Assembly: GCA_949840915.1 (NCBI GenBank)
Contig: CATKXY010000001.1
Location: 124,001-188,000 of the forward strand
From: an uncultured Lachnospiraceae bacterium
GTDB taxonomy: Bacteria > Bacillota > Clostridia > Lachnospirales > Lachnospiraceae
Reading direction: 5' to 3'
DNA: 64,000 nucleotides
Positions 27,442 to 36,981 of this stretch are shown piece after piece. Positions within the stretch are counted from its first letter, which is position 1. Every line of letters begins with the position of its first letter. Below the pieces are notes generated by a model. That model had not been told where the DNA came from and made no database searches. It saw only the letters and a program-made list of their open reading frames with translations. Made by a program: the position numbers and the translations under genes.

Positions 27442-28755
27442 ATGGCTGCAGGTAATATTACAACGCAACAAAAAAGGGTTTCTGACGGCGTCTGGTATGA
27501 GCTGGATTTGTCGGCCATTGTCTACCCGACTTTACAGAGGCGGGACTTTTCCTCGGTCTATCGTCTGTCGGTGCTGCTGAAAGAGGAGATAGATCCTGCG
27601 GTGCTTCAGCGGGCGCTGGACCGGACTCTCCCGAGATTTCCCACCTATAAGGCCGCTATCCGGAAGGGGCTGTTCTGGAGGTATCTGGAGCCCAACAACC
27701 GGCCGGGGCCCTTCGTGCAGGAGGATGTGAAAAATCCTTGTCAGCCCATGCCTTTTAAGACAAACCACCGTTATCTGGTGAGAGTCTATTATTACAGAAA
27801 CCGCATTTCCCTGGAGGTGCATCACAGTCTGGGGGACGGTACGGGCGGCATGTGTGTGTTGCAGACGCTGACGGCAGAGTATCTGCGGCTTCAGGGACAC
27901 GGGGAGATCGGCAGCGGAGGATTTGTGCTGAATATAGATGAGGAACCTGACAGCGGGGAGCTGGAGGATGCCTATATGAAATATGCCAATGCAAAGGTCT
28001 GCCCGCCCAGGCTTGAGGAGAAGGCTTACCGGGTGCGGGGGACCAAGGAGCCCTTCTATACGCTGAACGTGATCGACGGCATCATGTCCACGTCGGAGGT
28101 GATGCGGGTGGCAAAAGGATACCACGCCACGGTGACAGAATACTTGAATGCCGCCCTTGTGTATGCCCTGCTCCGAAAGCAGGAGTCAGACAGACCGGCC
28201 AGGCTCCGCCCGGTGAAGATTGCCATGCCGGTGAATCTTCGCAGGTTTTTCCCGTCCAAAACATTGAGGAATTTTATTACGATGATCTATCCGGGTGTAG
28301 ATCCCAGGCTTGGAGAGTATACTTTTGAGGAGATTGTCACGCATATTCATAATTACATGCGTTATCATTTGAATGAGAAGCTGCTGCGGGGAGACATTAC
28401 CACCAACGCCGCCACACAGCGCAATCCTTTTATCCGGGTGGTGCCGTTGTTTATCAAGGATTTTGTGGTGAGACTGTTTTATACCAAGGTGCAGGATCAG
28501 AATTCCTCTGCGGGATTGACCAATATGGGAGCATTGCGGGTGCCTGAGAGTATGAAGCCATACATTGAGCGCTTTGACATCTACATGGGGCAGCCTTTTT
28601 CCAGCCGTACCAATTGCGCTGTGGCGAGCTTTGAGGATATTTTAACCGTAAACTTTGCCAGCAGCATTGTGGAGACGGATGTGGAGCGTTTCTTTTTCCG
28701 CAGGCTGGTGCAGGACGGAATTCATGTAAAAATTGAGAGCAATAGGGAGAGCTGA
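27442..28755 (+). CDS. Condensation-domain-like acyltransferase (alcohol acetyltransferase type)
   Basis: 437 residues of the CoA-dependent acyltransferase / NRPS condensation superfamily. The catalytic HHxxxDG motif is intact in EVHHSLGDGTGGM, and a structural region MPVNLRRFFPSKTLRNFI corresponds to the second half of the fold. No carrier-protein or adenylation gene is nearby, so a stand-alone acyl or acetyl transferase acting on an alcohol, lipid or glycan is more likely than peptide synthesis. The next two genes follow at 1 and 28 bases, suggesting a three-gene operon with a membrane protein and an esterase. GGGAGG precedes the ATG. Confidence 0.82.
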   Translation: MAAGNITTQQKRVSDGVWYELDLSAIVYPTLQRRDFSSVYRLSVLLKEEIDPAVLQRALDRTLPRFPTYKAAIRKGLFWRYLEPNNRPGPFVQEDVKNPCQPMPFKTNHRYLVRVYYYRNRISLEVHHSLGDGTGGMCVLQTLTAEYLRLQGHGEIGSGGFVLNIDEEPDSGELEDAYMKYANAKVCPPRLEEKAYRVRGTKEPFYTLNVIDGIMSTSEVMRVAKGYHATVTEYLNAALVYALLRKQESDRPARLRPVKIAMPVNLRRFFPSKTLRNFITMIYPGVDPRLGEYTFEEIVTHIHNYMRYHLNEKLLRGDITTNAATQRNPFIRVVPLFIKDFVVRLFYTKVQDQNSSAGLTNMGALRVPESMKPYIERFDIYMGQPFSSRTNCAVASFEDILTVNFASSIVETDVERFFFRRLVQDGIHVKIESNRES

Positions 28756-28756
28756 T

Positions 28757-29461
28757 ATGTCATATTGTGTAAATTGCGGTGTGGAGCTGGATGTCGGTGC
28801 CGGGAAGTGTACTCTGTGCCATACTCCGGTCATAAATCCCAAAGAGTTGGCGGAGCGGACGACATCTCAGCCGTTTCCGGAGCAGAAGGGAGCGGTGGAG
28901 CCGCCCAACAGGAAGGATCTGGCGGTTTTTGTGTCTGTCTTTGTGCTGGCCACGGCAGTCACCTGCGGCTTGTTGAATATTTTAGTCTTTTCTAAAGTGT
29001 GGTGGTCTCTGGCGGTGATCGGGGGTTGTGTGGTTTTGTGGGTAAGCCTGTTTCCCCTTGTGATCTACAGAAAATTGTCCGTGTACGGTTCGCTGCTGCT
29101 GGACGGTCTGGCTGTGGTGCTGTATCTTTATCTGCTGGCGCGTATGATCGGCCTCTACGGCTGGTATTATGGTCTGGGGCTGCCCATTGCGGTGCTGGCT
29201 ACGGCGGTGGCGGAGCTTCTGGCCGTCTGTATCAAATGTCTGCCCCGGTCGTTCTTAAGTATTTGTCTGTATCTCGACGGGGCCGTGGGAATCACTTGTC
29301 TGGGGCTGGAACTGTTGATAGACAGATATCTGCGGGGGGATTATGCGCTGGGCTGGTCGGCTGTGGTGCTCACGGTCTGCATGATCCTGGGTATTACCAT
29401 CGGTACGCTTCTGTCCCGCAGGAGATTGAGGGGAGAAGTACGAAGGAGACTCCATTTTTAA
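28757..29461 (+). CDS. Zinc-ribbon membrane protein, DUF6320-like
   Basis: 234 residues from the ATG at 28757, one base after the preceding stop codon. The N-terminus has a zinc ribbon, CVNCGVELDVGAGKCTLCHTP (CxxC-x12-CxxC), on the cytoplasmic side. About six membrane segments follow (from LAVFVSVFVLATAVTCGLLN to VVLTVCMILGITIGTLL) and then an Arg-rich tail. I assign DUF6320 from memory of this zinc-ribbon/membrane layout next to alcohol acetyltransferase-like genes. The function is unknown; it may anchor or supply substrate to the neighbouring acyltransferase and esterase. Confidence 0.75.
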   Translation: MSYCVNCGVELDVGAGKCTLCHTPVINPKELAERTTSQPFPEQKGAVEPPNRKDLAVFVSVFVLATAVTCGLLNILVFSKVWWSLAVIGGCVVLWVSLFPLVIYRKLSVYGSLLLDGLAVVLYLYLLARMIGLYGWYYGLGLPIAVLATAVAELLAVCIKCLPRSFLSICLYLDGAVGITCLGLELLIDRYLRGDYALGWSAVVLTVCMILGITIGTLLSRRRLRGEVRRRLHF

Positions 29462-29489
29462 AATACTGATTTCCGGGAGGGATACAGAT

Positions 29490-30380
29490 ATGGCTGGGAA
29501 GTATAATCAAAATTTAATGCAATTGATCCGCCGTGTGCACGGGATTGTGGAAAATGCAGATCTGGAAAAGCACAGGCAGTCTCAGGATTATATCGGGAGT
29601 ATTCTGGGCAATACCAGAGAGATCGGCTTTCGGGAGATTCAGATTGGAACTATGTATGCAGAGTGGGTCAGCGTCAGCCGGGCGCATATGAAAAAGTATG
29701 TGATCCTGCACTGTCACGGCGGCGGATATTCCACGGGGAGCAGTTTATATGCCAGGACGCTCACCACAAAGTTAGCAGCTTCCACTTCCATGGACGTGCT
29801 ATGCTTCGATTACAGGCTGGCCCCGGAGAATCCCTATCCCGCGGCTGTGGAGGACGTCATGGAGGTGTGGAATTATCTGATGCTGTTGGGCTATGGGGCC
29901 CGCGACGTGATCGTCACCGGGGATTCCGCGGGCGGGAATCTGGCGCTTGCCCTGCTTTTGCAGCTCAAGCAGCAGGAGAGGCTCCTTCCCAGAGGAGTGG
30001 CGCTGATGTCGCCCTGGACGGATCTGACTTCGTCGGGCAAGTCGTTTGAGGATAAGGCGGAGCTGGATCCGGTGTTAAATCGGGATTATATTGACCGGAT
30101 GGTAGCTGCTTACGCGGAGGGACGGGAGCTTGAGAGCCCGTTGATCTCGCCGTTGTTTGGAGATTTTGCGGGCTTTCCGCCGGTTTATATTCAGGTAGGG
30201 GAAAATGAGATTCTGCTGAGCGACGCCAAAAGGCTTTATAAAAGGCTGCTGGAGGCGGGGGTTTCGGCCCGGCTGGAAATATTTGACGGCATGTGGCATG
30301 TCTTTCAGATGTCTCCCTTCAAGGCCGCGGCGGAAGCCATGGATAAGAATGCGGAATTTATTTATGATATTTGCAGATAA
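29490..30380 (+). CDS. Alpha/beta hydrolase (hormone-sensitive lipase-like esterase)
   Basis: 296 residues with the HSL-family signatures: oxyanion motif ILHCHGGGYSTGSS (HGGG), nucleophile VIVTGDSAGGNLALAL (GDSAG), and the acid/His pair near PVYIQVGENEILL and FDGMWHVFQM. No signal peptide is seen, so it is cytoplasmic. It probably hydrolyses short acyl esters, perhaps the product of the acyltransferase two genes upstream; that link is inferred from the operon only. CGGGAGGG precedes the ATG. Confidence 0.92.
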   Translation: MAGKYNQNLMQLIRRVHGIVENADLEKHRQSQDYIGSILGNTREIGFREIQIGTMYAEWVSVSRAHMKKYVILHCHGGGYSTGSSLYARTLTTKLAASTSMDVLCFDYRLAPENPYPAAVEDVMEVWNYLMLLGYGARDVIVTGDSAGGNLALALLLQLKQQERLLPRGVALMSPWTDLTSSGKSFEDKAELDPVLNRDYIDRMVAAYAEGRELESPLISPLFGDFAGFPPVYIQVGENEILLSDAKRLYKRLLEAGVSARLEIFDGMWHVFQMSPFKAAAEAMDKNAEFIYDICR

Positions 30381-30479
30381 CGGAAAGGAATTTTTAAAAA
30401 CGTACAGAATATCTTTTATAGGACGATTTAGGAGAAGGCTTGACACCATGGCGTAAGGCCAGTTGGAGGAAGAGCGGAT

Positions 30480-31484
30480 ATGACGATCAGAGAGAATTTG
30501 GAGCAGTGGGAGGAGGACTATTTGAGTCCTTTTGCTGCCAAGAGTAAAAATTCAAAGGGGAGGAAGCGGGAGGAGACGGAGTGCGACATCCGCCCGGTTT
30601 TTCAGCGCGACAGGGACCGCATTATACACTGTAAGGCGTTCCGCCGGCTCAAGGACAAGACTCAGGTGTTTCTGACGCCGGAGGGCGACCATTACCGCAC
30701 CAGACTGACCCACACTCTCGAGGTATCCCAGAATGCCAGAACCATTGCCAAGGCCCTGAAGCTCAATGAGGAGCTGGTGGAGGCCATCGCTCTGGGCCAT
30801 GATCTGGGGCATACGCCTTTCGGACATGCGGGAGAGCGCGCGCTGAACCGGGTCTGTCCTCTGGGATTTGATCACAGTGTGCAGAGCGTGCGTACTGTGG
30901 ACAGGCTTGAGAAGGGCGGGCAGGGACTCAATCTCACCTATGAGGTGCGGGACGGGATATTGAATCATCAGACCAGCGGCTTACCGCATACTCTGGAGGG
31001 TAAGGTGGTTCGCCTCTCGGACAAGATCGCCTACATACATCATGATATGGATGACGCGGTGCGGGCGGGGATTCTTCGGGAGACCGATGTGCCGGGAGAG
31101 ATCCGGGCGGTGCTGGGTTCCTCGCCGGGAGAGCGGCTGGACTGCTTTATCCATGATATCGTCACAAACAGTATGGATCGAAATGATATCATAATGTCGG
31201 AGCGGGTGTACAAGGCCATGCGGGATATCCGGCAGTTTATGTTTGACAATGTCTACAAGAATCCCATCGCCAAGAGCGAGGAGATCAAGGCGGAAATGCT
31301 GATGGAGACGCTGTACCATCACTATATGAAGCATGCGGACGATATGCCGGAAGAGTTTTTGCGTCTTTTGTCTGAGGGCGAACCGAGAGAGCGGGTGGTC
31401 TGCGACTATGTGGGAGCCATGACAGACCGCTTTGCCATCGCGCTTTACAGCGATATCTTTGTGCCCAAGTCATGGCAGATATGA
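30480..31484 (+). CDS. dgt: dGTP triphosphohydrolase-like HD protein
   Basis: 334 residues of the HD superfamily. The metal-binding motifs are RLTHTLEVSQNARTIAKAL (H...) and ALGHDLGHTPFGHAGERAL (HD), with SDKIAYIHHDMDDAV contributing the distal Asp. The size and FRRLKDKTQVFLTPEGDHYR match the short Dgt subfamily that hydrolyses dNTPs to nucleoside and triphosphate. It sits directly upstream of dnaG and rpoD, an order conserved in many Clostridia, and should share their transcript. Substrate preference (dGTP or general dNTP) cannot be told. Confidence 0.92.
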   Translation: MTIRENLEQWEEDYLSPFAAKSKNSKGRKREETECDIRPVFQRDRDRIIHCKAFRRLKDKTQVFLTPEGDHYRTRLTHTLEVSQNARTIAKALKLNEELVEAIALGHDLGHTPFGHAGERALNRVCPLGFDHSVQSVRTVDRLEKGGQGLNLTYEVRDGILNHQTSGLPHTLEGKVVRLSDKIAYIHHDMDDAVRAGILRETDVPGEIRAVLGSSPGERLDCFIHDIVTNSMDRNDIIMSERVYKAMRDIRQFMFDNVYKNPIAKSEEIKAEMLMETLYHHYMKHADDMPEEFLRLLSEGEPRERVVCDYVGAMTDRFAIALYSDIFVPKSWQI

Positions 31485-31500
31485 GAAAGAGGAAGCCGAT

Positions 31501-33273
31501 ATGTACTACCCTGAGGAGCTGGTCGAAGAGATCAGAATAAAAAACGATATAGTGGGCGTGGTATCGGGTTATGTGAAGCTGCAGAAAAAGGGCGGCAATC
31601 ATTGGGGTTGCTGTCCCTTTCACAATGAGAAGACGCCCTCCTTTGCCGTGTCGGAGAGCCGGCAGATGTATCATTGTTTTGGCTGCGGAGTCAGCGGCAA
31701 TGTGTACACTTTTGTGATGCAGTATGAGAATTACAGTTTTCCGGAGGCCGTGAAGCTGCTGGCGGAGCGGGCCGGGGTCAATCTGCCGGAAGTGGAATAC
31801 TCCGCGGAGGAGAAGCGGCGCGCGGGCAGACGGGCGAGACTTCTGGAGGTGAATAAAGAGGCGGCGAAGTTTTTTTACTATCAGCTGCGCAATCCCCAGG
31901 GCGAGATCGGGAGAAACTATCTGGAGAAGCGCGCTCTGTCCGATGAGACCATCCATAAATTCGGGCTTGGCTATGCGGGAAAGAGCGGCGCCTCCCTGGT
32001 GGAGTATCTGCGGGGCAAGGGCTTCGAGGACGAGCTGATTCAGGAGGCGGGGCTTGCCAATCACTCCGAACGCCACGGACTCTTGAGCCAGTTCTGGAAT
32101 CGGGTGATGTTTCCTATTCAGGACATCAATCACCGGGTCATAGGTTTTGGCGGGCGGGTGATGGGAGACGGAGAACCCAAATATCTGAATTCACCGGAGA
32201 CACCGGTTTTCGATAAAAGGCGTAATCTATACGGGCTGAACTTTGCCAGGACGGCCCGCAGCGGGAATCTGATCATATGCGAGGGCTATATGGATGTGAT
32301 CGCCTTGCATCAGGCGGGCTTTACGCAGGCGGTGGCCTCTCTGGGAACGGCGTTTACACCGGAGCAGGCAAATCTCATGAGACGCTATACCGATAATGTG
32401 CTGTTAGCCTATGACAGTGACGCGGCGGGAGTGAAGGCAGCCCTCAGGGGCATCGGGATTCTGCGGGAGGCCGGTTTGACCGGACGGGTCATCAGTATGA
32501 AGCCCTATAAGGACCCGGATGAATTTATCAAAAATGAGGGCAGAGACGCTTTTCAGCAGCGCATTGATCAGGCGGAGAACAGTTTCTTTTTTGAGATCAG
32601 AGTTCTCTCAGAGCAATACGATATGCAGGACCCTGAACAGAAGACCAGATTCCACCGGGAGATCGCGAAGAAGCTGTGCGGTTTTTCCGAGGAGGTGGAG
32701 CGGGAAAATTATCTGCAGGCCATAGCGGAAAAGTATTATATCGGCGCGGACAATCTGCGCAAGCTGGTGGTCGGCTACGCGGCGGCCAACGGTTTTGCAA
32801 AACCTGTGGAGCGCCCCAAAAGCGGTATTTCCCGCAGACAGGATCCGGGGGAGAATGCGAGAAAGCCTCAGAGGCTGCTGCTCACCTGGCTGGTGGACGA
32901 GCCTCAGCTGTATCGGAAGATCAGGCAGTATATCTCGCCGGAGGATTTTACGGAGGAGCTGTATCAAAAGGTTGCAGAGCGGCTTTTTGCCGAGCTGGAG
33001 CAGGGAAAGAGCCAGCCTGCGGGTATCGTCAGTATGTTTGAGGATGAGGAGGAACAGAGGAAGGCGGCGGAGCTTTTTCATACAAAGCTTCCCCATCTTG
33101 AGACCGGACAGGAGCGGGAGAAGGCATTCCATGATATTCTGCTATCGGTAAAACGAAACAGTTATGAGTATTACACGGCCAGACTCGGCATGGACGTCAA
33201 TGCACTGAATCGGGTCGTGGAGGGCAAGAAAGCGTTGGAAACACTGGCAAAAACGCATATTTCCCTGGAATAA
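31501..33273 (+). CDS. dnaG: DNA primase
   Basis: Synthesises RNA primers at the replication fork. 590 residues from the ATG at 31501 (MYYPEELVEEI); the track ORF from 31432 overlaps dgt and is rejected. The N-terminal zinc finger is CCPFHNEKTPSF ... YHCFGCG (CHC2 type). The TOPRIM core has LIICEGYMDVIALHQAG and VLLAYDSDAAGVKA. The C-terminal helicase-interaction domain (about 440-590) is helical and ends LAKTHISLE. It forms the macromolecular-synthesis cluster with rpoD downstream. Confidence 0.97.
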   Translation: MYYPEELVEEIRIKNDIVGVVSGYVKLQKKGGNHWGCCPFHNEKTPSFAVSESRQMYHCFGCGVSGNVYTFVMQYENYSFPEAVKLLAERAGVNLPEVEYSAEEKRRAGRRARLLEVNKEAAKFFYYQLRNPQGEIGRNYLEKRALSDETIHKFGLGYAGKSGASLVEYLRGKGFEDELIQEAGLANHSERHGLLSQFWNRVMFPIQDINHRVIGFGGRVMGDGEPKYLNSPETPVFDKRRNLYGLNFARTARSGNLIICEGYMDVIALHQAGFTQAVASLGTAFTPEQANLMRRYTDNVLLAYDSDAAGVKAALRGIGILREAGLTGRVISMKPYKDPDEFIKNEGRDAFQQRIDQAENSFFFEIRVLSEQYDMQDPEQKTRFHREIAKKLCGFSEEVERENYLQAIAEKYYIGADNLRKLVVGYAAANGFAKPVERPKSGISRRQDPGENARKPQRLLLTWLVDEPQLYRKIRQYISPEDFTEELYQKVAERLFAELEQGKSQPAGIVSMFEDEEEQRKAAELFHTKLPHLETGQEREKAFHDILLSVKRNSYEYYTARLGMDVNALNRVVEGKKALETLAKTHISLE

Positions 33274-33347
33274 GGTCAAGAATAAGTGCAAAATATGCTC
33301 GAAATATACCAAAAGAATAGAACACCCAGGAAGGATGGAACTACAAA

Positions 33348-34460
33348 ATGGACGAAAACACACAGGCCAAATTCGACGAGAAGGTAAAAGAGCTTCTGGC
33401 GGCTGCAAAAAAGAAGAAAAACGTGTTGGAATATCAGGAGATCAATGAGTTTTTTGCCGATATGCAGCTTGAGGAGGAGCAGTTCGAGAAAATTTTAGAG
33501 GTTCTGGATCAGAACAATGTGGATGTGCTGCGCATCACGGAGGACGACGACATCGACGATGAGGAGATCATTCTCAGCGAAGAGGACGAGGTGGATGTGG
33601 AGAACATCGATCTCTCGGTGCCCGACGGCATCAGCATTGAGGATCCTGTGCGCATGTATCTGAAGGAGATCGGCAAGGTTCCCTTGCTGTCCGCGGAGGA
33701 GGAGATCGAGCTGGCAAAGCGCATGGAGCTGGGGGACCAGGAGGCTAAAAAGCGTCTGGCGGAGGCAAATCTGCGCCTTGTGGTCAGCATTGCAAAGCGT
33801 TATGTAGGCCGCGGCATGCTCTTTCTCGATCTGATTCAGGAGGGAAACCTGGGTCTGATCAAAGCGGTGGAAAAGTTTGATTACCGCAAGGGTTATAAGT
33901 TCTCTACCTATGCCACATGGTGGATCAGGCAGGCCATCACCCGCGCCATTGCGGATCAGGCCAGAACGATCCGTATTCCGGTGCACATGGTGGAGACCAT
34001 CAACAAGCTGATCCGCGTGAGCAGACAGCTCCTGCAGGAGCTGGGCAGGGAGCCTTCTCCCGACGAGATCGCGGAGGAGATGAGCATGCCTGTGGAGCGT
34101 GTGCGGGAAATCCTGAAGATCAGTCAGGAGCCGGTATCTCTGGAGACGCCCATCGGTGAGGAAGAGGACAGCCATCTGGGCGACTTTATTCAGGACGACA
34201 ATGTACCCGTGCCTGCGGACGCGGCGGCCTTTACGCTGCTGAAGGAGCAGTTGGTGGAGGTGCTGGGGACGCTTACAGAGCGGGAGCAGAAGGTGCTCAG
34301 ACTCCGTTTTGGTCTGGATGACGGGCGTGCCCGTACACTGGAGGAAGTGGGCAAGGAATTTAATGTCACCCGTGAGCGTATCCGTCAGATTGAGGCGAAG
34401 GCGCTGCGCAAGCTTCGCCATCCCAGCCGAAGCCGCAAGCTTAAGGATTATCTGGATTGA
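33348..34460 (+). CDS. rpoD: Primary RNA polymerase sigma factor (SigA/RpoD)
   Basis: 370 residues. Region 1.1-like acidic N-terminus, then region 1.2 [20 protein letters not shown], region 2 with the -10 recognition helix [20 protein letters not shown], region 3 [14 protein letters not shown], and region 4 [20 protein letters not shown] plus the -35 [23 protein letters not shown]. Length and domains match Firmicutes SigA. It follows dnaG at 74 bases, and its stop codon shares one base with the trmK start. Confidence 0.97.
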   Translation: MDENTQAKFDEKVKELLAAAKKKKNVLEYQEINEFFADMQLEEEQFEKILEVLDQNNVDVLRITEDDDIDDEEIILSEEDEVDVENIDLSVPDGISIEDPVRMYLKEIGKVPLLSAEEEIELAKRMELGDQEAKKRLAEANLRLVVSIAKRYVGRGMLFLDLIQEGNLGLIKAVEKFDYRKGYKFSTYATWWIRQAITRAIADQARTIRIPVHMVETINKLIRVSRQLLQELGREPSPDEIAEEMSMPVERVREILKISQEPVSLETPIGEEEDSHLGDFIQDDNVPVPADAAAFTLLKEQLVEVLGTLTEREQKVLRLRFGLDDGRARTLEEVGKEFNVTRERIRQIEAKALRKLRHPSRSRKLKDYLD

Positions 34461-35221
34461 TGGCAAAGAACAGGGACTTGGAGCGTCAGGGGAAGGTTGT
34501 GCAGCTCTCACGCAGACTAAAGGCGCTGGCCGATCTGGTGACGCCGGGAAATGTGGCGGCGGATGTGGGCTGCGACCATGGATTTTTGTCCATCTATCTC
34601 ATAGAGCAGGGTATCAGTCCGCGGGTGATTGCAGGCGATGTGCGCAAGGGGCCGCTGTCTGCCGCGAGAGAGCATGTGGCACAGCGGGGGCTTTCGGCAT
34701 ACATAGAGACGCGGCTCTCGGACGGGCTTTCGGAGTATTGTCCCGGGGAGGCGCAGACTCTGATCTGCGCCGGAATGGGCGGCAGGCTGATGCAGCGTAT
34801 TCTCCTGCAGAGTATGGAGACGGTAAAGGCATTTCAGGAGCTGATCCTGCAGCCGCAGTCGGAGCTTCGGCAGTTTCGGGTATTCCTGCGGGAGCAGGGC
34901 TTTTCGGTGACGGATGAGAATATATTGAAGGAGGACGGCAAGTATTATTTCCTGTTTCGCGCAACACCCGGCGGGGAGCCGGCGCGGGGGGACAGACTGG
35001 GGGATAAATACGGAGCAGGCCTCCTGGGTGTGCGGCATCCTCTGCTGCGGGAGTATTTGGAGAAGTCTCTGGCAGGCTGTGAGGCCGTCCGGAAAGAAAT
35101 GCTTACTCAATGCAGAGAGCGGGGCAGCAGTGCGCGGCTGGAGGAAGGACTCCGGGCGAATGAGACGGAGATCGAAGATCTGCGTGCGGCTCTGGCGCTG
35201 TATTCACAGAAGAGCCTTTAG
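34460..35221 (+). CDS. trmK: tRNA (adenine(22)-N1)-methyltransferase TrmK
   Basis: 253 residues from the ATG at 34460, overlapping the rpoD TGA by one base; the track begins at a TTG one codon earlier. The SAM-binding motif is ADVGCDHGFLSIYL, followed by AGDVRKGPLSAAREHV. The family-specific catalytic region is ICAGMGGRLMQRIL and LILQPQSELRQFRVFL. A C-terminal coiled coil (about residues 190-250) is usual in this family. TrmK downstream of rpoD is a conserved Firmicutes arrangement. Confidence 0.94.
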   Translation: MAKNRDLERQGKVVQLSRRLKALADLVTPGNVAADVGCDHGFLSIYLIEQGISPRVIAGDVRKGPLSAAREHVAQRGLSAYIETRLSDGLSEYCPGEAQTLICAGMGGRLMQRILLQSMETVKAFQELILQPQSELRQFRVFLREQGFSVTDENILKEDGKYYFLFRATPGGEPARGDRLGDKYGAGLLGVRHPLLREYLEKSLAGCEAVRKEMLTQCRERGSSARLEEGLRANETEIEDLRAALALYSQKSL

Positions 35222-35268
35222 AGAAGGTACTGTTTATTGATAAAAAATAAGGAAGAAGGGGAGCAGTT

Positions 35269-36924
35269 ATGGTTACAGTGACAGTGGAGGGAGTGCAGAG
35301 ACAGGTTCCCAGAGGAACTACTTATGAGACGGTAGTACAGGAATTTCAGCCTCAGTATGAAAATATGATCGCGGTGGTTGCGGCAAACGGCAGAATCCGG
35401 GAGCTTTTTAAGAAGATCAATCGGGATTGTACAGTCACATTCTTTACGCTGCAGGATGACGTCGGACATAAAACCTATGTGCGTACTGCCACCATGTTGT
35501 TTTTCAAGGCGGTGTTTGATGTGTTCGGAGCGGTGTGCGCCCAGAACTGCAGAGTGGAATTTACCGTGGGACACGGTTCTTTTGTCAATCCCGGGGAGAT
35601 GATTGCACCCACTGAGGAAAATGCGCAGAAGATCAAGCGCCGTATGCTGGAGCTGGCTGAGGAGGGTACGCCTTTTATGAAGCGCACCTGTCCGCTGGAC
35701 GAGGCGATGGATCTGTTTAAGAGACAGGGCATGAAGGATAAGGAAAAGCTGTTCCGCTATCGCATGAATTCTCAGGTGAATATCTATGAAATAGAGGGCT
35801 ATTATGATTATTATTATGGTTATATGCTGCCTAATGCAGGATATGTGAAATATTTTGATGTGATCAATTACGAGAGCGGTTTCATGCTTCTTTTGCCAAC
35901 CAGAAGGAAGCCGCTGGAGGTGGCGCCTTTCCGTGAGCAGAAGAAGCTGTTCAAAACGCTGGAAGCCTCTGAGAACTGGGGCAGCAGGATCGGCATTGAG
36001 AATGTGGGAGATCTGAACGACGAGATATGCAAGGGCTCTATGAGTGAGTTTATCCTCATGCATGAGGCGGAGCAGGAGCGCAAGATCGGCGAGATCGCCA
36101 GGGAGATCGTAAACAGAGAGGGCGTGAAGTTTATCATGATAGCAGGCCCCTCCTCCTCCGGCAAGACCAGCTTTTCCCACAGATTGTCCATACAGCTGAG
36201 GACGCTGGGCAAGACTCCCCATCCCATTGCTCTGGACGATTATTTCGTAGACAGGGAGCAGACGCCCCGGGACGAGAAGGGGGATTATAATTTCGAGTGC
36301 CTCGAGGCGCTGGATGTCAAACAGTTTAATGAGGACATGTGCAGACTGCTGGCCGGGGAGAGAGTGGAGCTGCCCACATTTAATTTCAAGGTCGGAAAAA
36401 GGGAGTATCATGGCAATTACAAGCAGCTTGGCCCGGATGATATACTGGTGCTCGAAGGGATCCACGGTCTCAACGACAAGATGTCATACGCTTTGCCCAA
36501 AGAGAGCAAATTCAAAATTTATATCAGCGCGCTGACGACCCTGAATATCGACGGACACAATCGGATTCCCACCACCGACGGCAGGCTTCTGCGCCGTATG
36601 GTGCGCGACGCCAGGACACGCGGTTCCGACGCCAGAAGGACGATACAGATGTGGGCTTCCGTCCGCCGGGGAGAGGAGGAGAATATTTTCCCCTTCCAGG
36701 AGGATGCGGACGTCATGTTCAATTCGGCTCTCATTTACGAACTGGCGGTGCTGAAGCAGTTTGCGGAGCCGCTGCTCTTCCAGATTCCCAAGGACGCGCC
36801 GGAGTATTATGAGGCCAAGAGACTGCTGAAGTTTTTGAGCTATTTTTTGAATGTGACCAGCGAGAGCCTGCCCAACAATTCCATCTGCAGAGAGTTTGTG
36901 GGCGGAAGCTGCTTCAGAGTGTAA
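35269..36924 (+). CDS. TGS-domain nucleoside (uridine-like) kinase
   Basis: 551 residues. The N-terminal TGS-like domain (MVTVTVEGVQRQVPRGTTYE) is followed by a threonyl-tRNA synthetase-like second domain with VGHGSFVNPGEM, and then a phosphoribulokinase/uridine kinase domain from about residue 285. The P-loop is IAGPSSSGKTSFSHRLSIQL; other landmarks are PIALDDYFVDREQTPRDEKG and LEGIHGLNDKM. It probably phosphorylates uridine/cytidine or another nucleoside. This multidomain kinase is common in Clostridia and Bacteroidetes, and the role of the TGS part is unknown. It starts 47 bases after trmK with GAAGGGGAGC upstream. Confidence 0.9.
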   Translation: MVTVTVEGVQRQVPRGTTYETVVQEFQPQYENMIAVVAANGRIRELFKKINRDCTVTFFTLQDDVGHKTYVRTATMLFFKAVFDVFGAVCAQNCRVEFTVGHGSFVNPGEMIAPTEENAQKIKRRMLELAEEGTPFMKRTCPLDEAMDLFKRQGMKDKEKLFRYRMNSQVNIYEIEGYYDYYYGYMLPNAGYVKYFDVINYESGFMLLLPTRRKPLEVAPFREQKKLFKTLEASENWGSRIGIENVGDLNDEICKGSMSEFILMHEAEQERKIGEIAREIVNREGVKFIMIAGPSSSGKTSFSHRLSIQLRTLGKTPHPIALDDYFVDREQTPRDEKGDYNFECLEALDVKQFNEDMCRLLAGERVELPTFNFKVGKREYHGNYKQLGPDDILVLEGIHGLNDKMSYALPKESKFKIYISALTTLNIDGHNRIPTTDGRLLRRMVRDARTRGSDARRTIQMWASVRRGEEENIFPFQEDADVMFNSALIYELAVLKQFAEPLLFQIPKDAPEYYEAKRLLKFLSYFLNVTSESLPNNSICREFVGGSCFRV

Positions 36925-36928
36925 GCCG

Positions 36929-36981
36929 TTGCAGGGGCGGATGGAGGGCCTTATTCTATAATCCCAACACTGCCCCTGCAA
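36929..36981. terminator. Inverted repeat at the convergent kinase/XRE junction
   Basis: TTGCAGGGGC (36929-36938) pairs perfectly with GCCCCTGCAA (36972-36981). The right arm is the last coding bases of the convergent XRE gene. The loop is 33 bases and there is no T-run, so termination is possible but not clear. Confidence 0.35.

Noticed and set aside
27442-28755. Possible non-ribosomal peptide biosynthesis cluster
   Set aside because: The condensation-like protein has no adenylation or carrier-protein genes nearby; a stand-alone acyltransferase is more likely.
33456-33463. GCCGATAT as a third SigD -10
   Set aside because: It lies inside the rpoD coding sequence and has no TAAA at the right distance; chance occurrence. 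It also shows that the octamer alone is not proof of a promoter.
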